Source: an uncultured Pseudorhodobacter sp. (lineage in GTDB: Bacteria; Pseudomonadota; Alphaproteobacteria; Rhodobacterales; Rhodobacteraceae). From it: a stretch of DNA of 16,791 nucleotides. The notes beneath the pieces are model-generated. The model did not search any database, was not told the DNA's origin, and worked only from the letters and a program-made list of their open reading frames with translations. Where the stretch lies: NCBI GenBank assembly GCA_945957495.1, contig CAMFLG010000018.1, forward strand, positions 1 to 16,791, given 5' to 3'. Positions 14,151 to 16,791 of this stretch are shown in pieces; within the stretch, counting starts at the first letter, position 1, and each line of letters begins with the position of its first letter. Both the position numbers and the translations under genes were made by a program.

Positions 14151-15065
14151 ATGAAGGCAATCTATATTTCGGCCGCGATTGCGGCGCTTGGCCTCGCCAG
14201 CACGACAGCCTGGGCAGAACCGGCGAACTACTCCAGCCCCGAGGCCGCGACAGAGGCCTTTGTTGCGGCGCTGGATGCGCATGACAAGGCAGCATTGCTG
14301 ACGATCTTTGGCCCTGAATCCGAAGATCTGATGGCCTCTGGCGATGCGGAGCGTGACGCAGAGGCGCGGCACGAGTTTCTGGTCGGATACCGCCAGTACC
14401 ACGCGCTGTCGGACGTGAGCGATGGCAAAAAAGAGCTGGTGATCGGCCGCGAATTATGGCCCTTCCCGGTGCTGTTGGTTAATGGTGAGTCTGGCTGGCA
14501 TTTCGATCCCGATGGCGCGCGCGATGAAATTCTGGCGCGGCGGATCGGGTTGAACGAGTTGGATGTGATCGACGTTCTGCACCGCGCCGCCGCTGTTCAG
14601 GCCCGGTTCCGCAGCTTTGATTATGATGGCGATGGCGTGATGGAATATGCATCCGCCATCCTGTCGGCGCCGGGCATGCGCGACGGGCTGTATTGGCCGC
14701 ATGAGGATGGCACGCTCGACAGCCCGCTTGGCCCGGAAATCGCCAAGGCTGCCGCAGAAGGCTATAGCGAGGATGGCACCTTGCAAGAGCCGCAGCCCTA
14801 TCTTGGCTACTATTTCCGCATCCTGACCAAGCAGGGCGATGCCGCCCCGGGTGGTGCCTATGACTATAAGATCAACGGCAATATGGTGGCGGGCTATGGC
14901 GTTCTGGCCTATCCGGCTGATCCCGGCAACACCGGCGTGATGAGCTTTATGGTCGGCGAAAACGGTGTCGTCTATGAGGCCGATCTGGGCGACGCCACTT
15001 TGGAAACCGCAGGCGCAATCGACGCCTTCAACCCCGGCGAAGGCTGGAGCAAGGTTGAGGAATAG
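14151..15065 (+). CDS. DUF2950 family exported protein
   Basis: The 304-residue protein belongs to DUF2950, a family of unknown function. It has a signal peptide (1-22, ending AWA-E). The mature start, YSSPEAATEAFVAALDAHDKAALLTIFGP, looks like the small NTF2-like or lumazine-type helical start seen in this family. Further landmarks are WPFPVLLVNGESGWHFDPDGARDEILARRIGLNEL (about 103-137), DYDGDGVMEYA (158-168), a PYLGYYFRILTKQGDAAPGGAYDY stretch (216-239), and a C-terminal VMSFMVGENGVVYEADLG. The DYDGDG loop could bind calcium. No catalytic set is recognised. It begins 1 nt after the DUF3300 stop and ends ahead of a strong terminator, so the two genes form a closed transcription unit. Confidence 0.9.
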   Translation: MKAIYISAAIAALGLASTTAWAEPANYSSPEAATEAFVAALDAHDKAALLTIFGPESEDLMASGDAERDAEARHEFLVGYRQYHALSDVSDGKKELVIGRELWPFPVLLVNGESGWHFDPDGARDEILARRIGLNELDVIDVLHRAAAVQARFRSFDYDGDGVMEYASAILSAPGMRDGLYWPHEDGTLDSPLGPEIAKAAAEGYSEDGTLQEPQPYLGYYFRILTKQGDAAPGGAYDYKINGNMVAGYGVLAYPADPGNTGVMSFMVGENGVVYEADLGDATLETAGAIDAFNPGEGWSKVEE

Positions 15066-15087
15066 CGGCACATAAGGCCTACTCTTC

Positions 15088-15126
15088 GGCCCCGTACATC
15101 GCAGGATGTGCGGGGCCTTTTCGTTT
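15088..15126 (+). terminator. Strong intrinsic terminator of the DUF3300-DUF2950 unit
   Basis: GGCCCCGTACATC and GATGTGCGGGGCC form a 13-pair stem (one G-U) with a GCAG loop at 15088-15117, followed by TTTTCGTTT. It sits 22 nt after the DUF2950 stop and has all the parts of a Rho-independent terminator. Confidence 0.92.
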
Positions 15127-15140
15127 AGAGGCCGCGACAA

Positions 15141-15155
15141 CAGGCGTCGCGCCTG
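15141..15155 (-). repeat. Small hairpin downstream of tRNA-Glu copy 1
   Basis: CAGGCG and CGCCTG form a perfect 6-bp stem around a 3-nt loop, 29 nt beyond the 3' end of the minus-strand tRNA-Glu gene. It may help end or trim that transcript; there is no T-run on the minus strand. Confidence 0.4.
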
Positions 15156-15180
15156 CTGCAGTCACGGAAATTGGGGAGGG

Positions 15181-15262
15181 AAGTGGCAGCCCGTAGGGGA
15201 GTCGAACCCCTCTTGCCTGGTTGAAAACCAGATGTCCTAACCGATAGACGAACGGGCCACTG
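15181..15262. repeat. 82-bp perfect direct repeat, copy 1 (partner at 16211-16292)
   Basis: The repeat covers the whole tRNA-Glu gene plus 3 and 4 flanking bases. The partner is identical and in the same orientation 1,030 bp away. Sequences outside diverge at once, so only the tRNA itself is duplicated or kept identical by conversion. Confidence 0.9.
15184..15258 (-). tRNA. tRNA-Glu (anticodon UUC), copy 1
   Basis: On the minus strand the 75-nt cloverleaf begins GGCCCGTTCG and ends with an encoded CCA. Acceptor arms GGCCCGT/ACGGGCT pair with one G-U. The anticodon stem TCTGG/CCAGG holds loop TTTTCAA, giving UUC. The T arm GGGGTTCGACTCCCC is regular. Confidence 0.97.
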
Positions 15263-15267
15263 CGCGT

Positions 15268-15296
15268 TTACTAGGCGAGTGTCGTGCGCGCTGCAA
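15268..15296 (-). promoter_or_regulatory. Promoter of tRNA-Glu copy 1
   Basis: On the minus strand TTGCAG is followed after 17 nt by TAGTAA, placing the transcript start a few bases before the tRNA 5' end. The same spacing and style occur ahead of copy 2. Confidence 0.55.
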
Positions 15297-15311
15297 GAGG
15301 AGAAAAGCGTC

Positions 15312-16109
15312 TTAACGGTCGATTTTTGCAGCCATGATCGCGATGGCCTGCTGGTACACGGTGGCGGCATTCCACTCTTTGATCACCGCAAAGTTCGGCT
15401 CGCCTTCCTGATAGCCTTTGCCGGGTTTCCAGCCCTTCTGGCGCAGGTAGTTGGCGGTGGTGGCCATCGCATCGGACAGATCGGTCAGGTCGATCTTGCC
15501 ATCGCCGTTGCCATCGACGCCGTAGGTCAGCGCATTGCCGGGCAGGAACTGCGTATGCCCCAGCTCGCCATGCTTGGCCCCCACCGAATTGGCGGTGATC
15601 GAGCCGCGATCCACCAGAATCAGCGCGCCCACCAGATGCGGGCGGAAAAAGTCTGACCGGCGGCAATCCCAGGTCAGGGTGGCGATGGCCGAAACCACGT
15701 TGGTGTCACCCATGAAACTGCCAAAGCCGGTTTCCATGCCGTGAATCGCCAGCAGCACTCCGGCGGGCACGCCGTATTGCGCCTCAAGATCGGCGTAGAA
15801 CTGCGGGTTCTTGGCCTTTTTCTTGCGCCCCATGCTGATGATGGTGTTCGAGCCGCGCACCTCCATGAACTTTGACAGCGAGTATTTGAAGCTTTTCTGG
15901 TTGCGGTCCGCACCGATGGTGACGGTGGAATAGCTGGCCCCCAACAGCGCGGCGCGCCCGGCCTTGCCCACGCCATCCGCCTTGACCTCTTCGGCCATGG
16001 TGATCTTCCAATCCTCGAACCCCGAGGCGGTATTGCCGCAATCGGCGGCGAGGGCGGGAAAGGACAGCAGCGCCGCGACCGTTGCGGCAGAAAGGATTTT
16101 GAAAACCAC
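15312..16109 (-). CDS. MltB-type lytic murein transglycosylase
   Basis: The enzyme should cleave the glycan strands of peptidoglycan between MurNAc and GlcNAc, forming 1,6-anhydro ends, in the periplasm. The 265-residue protein has a signal peptide (1-21, ending ALAA). It has no lipobox cysteine at the cleavage point, so it is probably soluble, unlike E. coli MltB. The catalytic glutamate is E126 in AIHGMETGFGSFMGD. HGELGHTQFLPGNALTYGVD (180-199) is the conserved active-site segment, and DGNGDGKID (199-207) is the EF-hand-like calcium loop. C24 and C149 may form a disulfide. The start is GTG at 16109 with CAGGG 7 nt upstream; no in-frame ATG fits. The gene lies between the two tRNA-Glu genes. 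Confidence 0.9.
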   Translation of the reverse strand: MVFKILSAATVAALLSFPALAADCGNTASGFEDWKITMAEEVKADGVGKAGRAALLGASYSTVTIGADRNQKSFKYSLSKFMEVRGSNTIISMGRKKKAKNPQFYADLEAQYGVPAGVLLAIHGMETGFGSFMGDTNVVSAIATLTWDCRRSDFFRPHLVGALILVDRGSITANSVGAKHGELGHTQFLPGNALTYGVDGNGDGKIDLTDLSDAMATTANYLRQKGWKPGKGYQEGEPNFAVIKEWNAATVYQQAIAIMAAKIDR

Positions 16110-16138
16110 GATATGACCCTGAAATGAGTGTTACCGTG

Positions 16139-16166
16139 AGTTTAGCCGCCAATCGGCGCAGCGCAA
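16139..16166 (-). promoter_or_regulatory. Possible promoter of the transglycosylase gene
   Basis: On the minus strand TTGCGC and TAAACT are 16 nt apart, about 30 nt upstream of the GTG start. The -35 overlaps one arm of the inverted repeat at 16148-16193. Confidence 0.33.
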
Positions 16167-16193
16167 GAAATCTAACGCCCTGCGGCAATTGGC
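16148..16193 (-). repeat. 14-nt imperfect inverted repeat downstream of tRNA-Glu copy 2
   Basis: GCCAATCGGCGCAG and CTGCGGCAATTGGC match at 12 of 14 positions around an 18-nt spacer, starting 20 nt after the tRNA 3' end. It may end or mark the tRNA transcript. No T-run follows, so read-through into the transglycosylase gene is possible. Confidence 0.45.
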
Positions 16194-16210
16194 TTTGAGA
16201 TATCAGGAAC

Positions 16211-16292
16211 AAGTGGCAGCCCGTAGGGGAGTCGAACCCCTCTTGCCTGGTTGAAAACCAGATGTCCTAACCGATAGACGAACGGGCCACTG
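16211..16292. repeat. 82-bp perfect direct repeat, copy 2
   Basis: Identical to 15181-15262 in the same orientation, and made up almost entirely of the second tRNA-Glu gene. Confidence 0.9.
16214..16288 (-). tRNA. tRNA-Glu (anticodon UUC), copy 2
   Basis: Identical in all 75 nt to copy 1, with encoded CCA. It has a separate promoter, so the two genes are independent units rather than one tandem transcript, although read-through cannot be excluded. Confidence 0.97.
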
Positions 16293-16304
16293 TCGGTGGA
16301 GGGG

Positions 16305-16333
16305 TGTCTAATGGCAGGGGCGCGGGGGCGCAA
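16305..16333 (-). promoter_or_regulatory. Promoter of tRNA-Glu copy 2
   Basis: On the minus strand TTGCGC and TAGACA are separated by 17 nt, with the tRNA starting about 17 nt after the -10. It lies between the recJ stop and the tRNA gene. Confidence 0.55.
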
Positions 16334-16342
16334 GAGGGAAAA

Positions 16343-16791
16343 TCACGCTTTTGCGGCGTCTTCCAGACGAAATTGCACACGGGTGCGTCCGCCCCAGCTG
16401 TTCAGCTCTAGCCGGCCGGTAAGGTGAAAGCGTTGGTGGCCTGCGTTTTCCAGCGCGGGGCCAAGGGTGGCGTCAAAGGCGCCAAAGGCGATGCCTTCGA
16501 TGCGCGCGCCCATGCCATCGCCGAAGGACAGTTTCAGGTGGCTGTCGCCCAGGCGGCGGGTGGTGACGGCCATATCGGCGAAGGCAAAGCGGGGGGCGGG
16601 GGCTGCGGCGCCGAAGGGGCCCGCCGCCTCGATCTGTTCGACAAATCCGGGGGTTGCGGCGGTGGGGGACAGCAGGCTGTCGATGCGCAGATCCTCATGC
16701 CCGGCGGCACCCGCGCCCTGCTTGGCCAAAAGCTCGCCCAGGCGGGCCATCGCCGCCTCTAGCTGATCGCGCGCCACGGTCAGGCCTGCGG
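16343..16791 (-). CDS. recJ: Single-stranded-DNA-specific exonuclease RecJ, C-terminal part (runs off right edge)
   Basis: RecJ degrades single-stranded DNA 5' to 3' in recombination and mismatch repair. Only the last 149 residues are present, and the frame is open to the right edge. They begin TAGLTVARDQLEAAMARLGELL, matching the end of the DHHA1 region. They continue with RIDSLLSPTAATPGFVEQIEAAGPFGAAAPAPRFAF, the usual entry to the OB-fold domain, and end in FHLTGRLELNSWGGRTRVQFRLEDAA, the typical RecJ C-terminus. The DHH catalytic motifs lie outside the window, so activity cannot be judged. The stop is 54 nt from tRNA-Glu copy 2, and no hairpin terminator with T-run is seen in that gap. 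Confidence 0.85.
   Translation of the reverse strand, partial: AGLTVARDQLEAAMARLGELLAKQGAGAAGHEDLRIDSLLSPTAATPGFVEQIEAAGPFGAAAPAPRFAFADMAVTTRRLGDSHLKLSFGDGMGARIEGIAFGAFDATLGPALENAGHQRFHLTGRLELNSWGGRTRVQFRLEDAAKA

Noticed and set aside
15312..16109. Transglycosylase between tRNA genes as a phage endolysin or integrated island
   Set aside because: It has a signal peptide and a full MltB-type layout, with base use like its neighbours. There is no integrase or attachment remnant.
1..16791. CRISPR array, insertion sequence, prophage or toxin-antitoxin pair
   Set aside because: No spaced repeats, transposase motifs, phage genes or small toxin-like pairs were seen on either strand.

Overview
This window looks like chromosomal core sequence from an alphaproteobacterium, most likely Rhodobacteraceae. 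The GC content and codon bias are high throughout. The FabI, PdxH, two-cold-shock-domain, SelO and MltB-type proteins read as typical of that group, and the intergenic hairpins are of a kind common there. The family call is inference from gene content and style. No 16S gene or other decisive marker is present.

Positions 1-6167 form one uninterrupted minus-strand block. In transcription order it holds fabI (enoyl-ACP reductase), a LysE-type exporter whose start overlaps the fabI stop, gpt (xanthine phosphoribosyltransferase), a DUF2127 membrane protein, a class I/II aminotransferase, a PpiD/SurA-type membrane-anchored chaperone, and the 5' part of trpE running off the left edge. Gaps are -4, 10, 15, 27, 76 and 10 nt, so much of the block is probably co-transcribed. 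A possible internal promoter lies ahead of the chaperone gene.

Positions 6264-12628 run on the plus strand. pdxH is divergent from fabI. It is followed by a hairpin-rich leader, a two-cold-shock-domain protein, an overlapping DUF192 exported protein, tRNA-Pro(UGG) and selO. Twin hairpins then precede an XRE-cupin regulator and the threonine catabolic pair kbl-tdh. The kbl promoter is unusually readable: TTGACA, 17 nt, TAATTT. It carries two matching dyads, one over the -10 and one just upstream of the -35. The tdh product has lost all four cysteines of the structural zinc lobe while keeping the catalytic zinc site.

Positions 12773-15065 hold a tightly coupled pair of exported proteins of unknown function, DUF3300 and DUF2950, with a strong terminator after them. 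A 20-nt imperfect palindrome lies upstream of the pair. The right end is on the minus strand. It has two identical tRNA-Glu(UUC) genes, each with its own promoter, on either side of an MltB-type lytic transglycosylase gene, and then the 3' end of recJ.

Most of the window is housekeeping. I saw no CRISPR array, prophage, insertion sequence, toxin-antitoxin pair or recognisable defence cassette. The parts most worth a second look are the zinc-lobe-less TDH, the kbl-tdh control region and its candidate XRE-cupin regulator, and the DUF3300-DUF2950 pair. No stretch over 300 bases lacks a gene; the longest gaps are 10249-10412 and 12629-12772.
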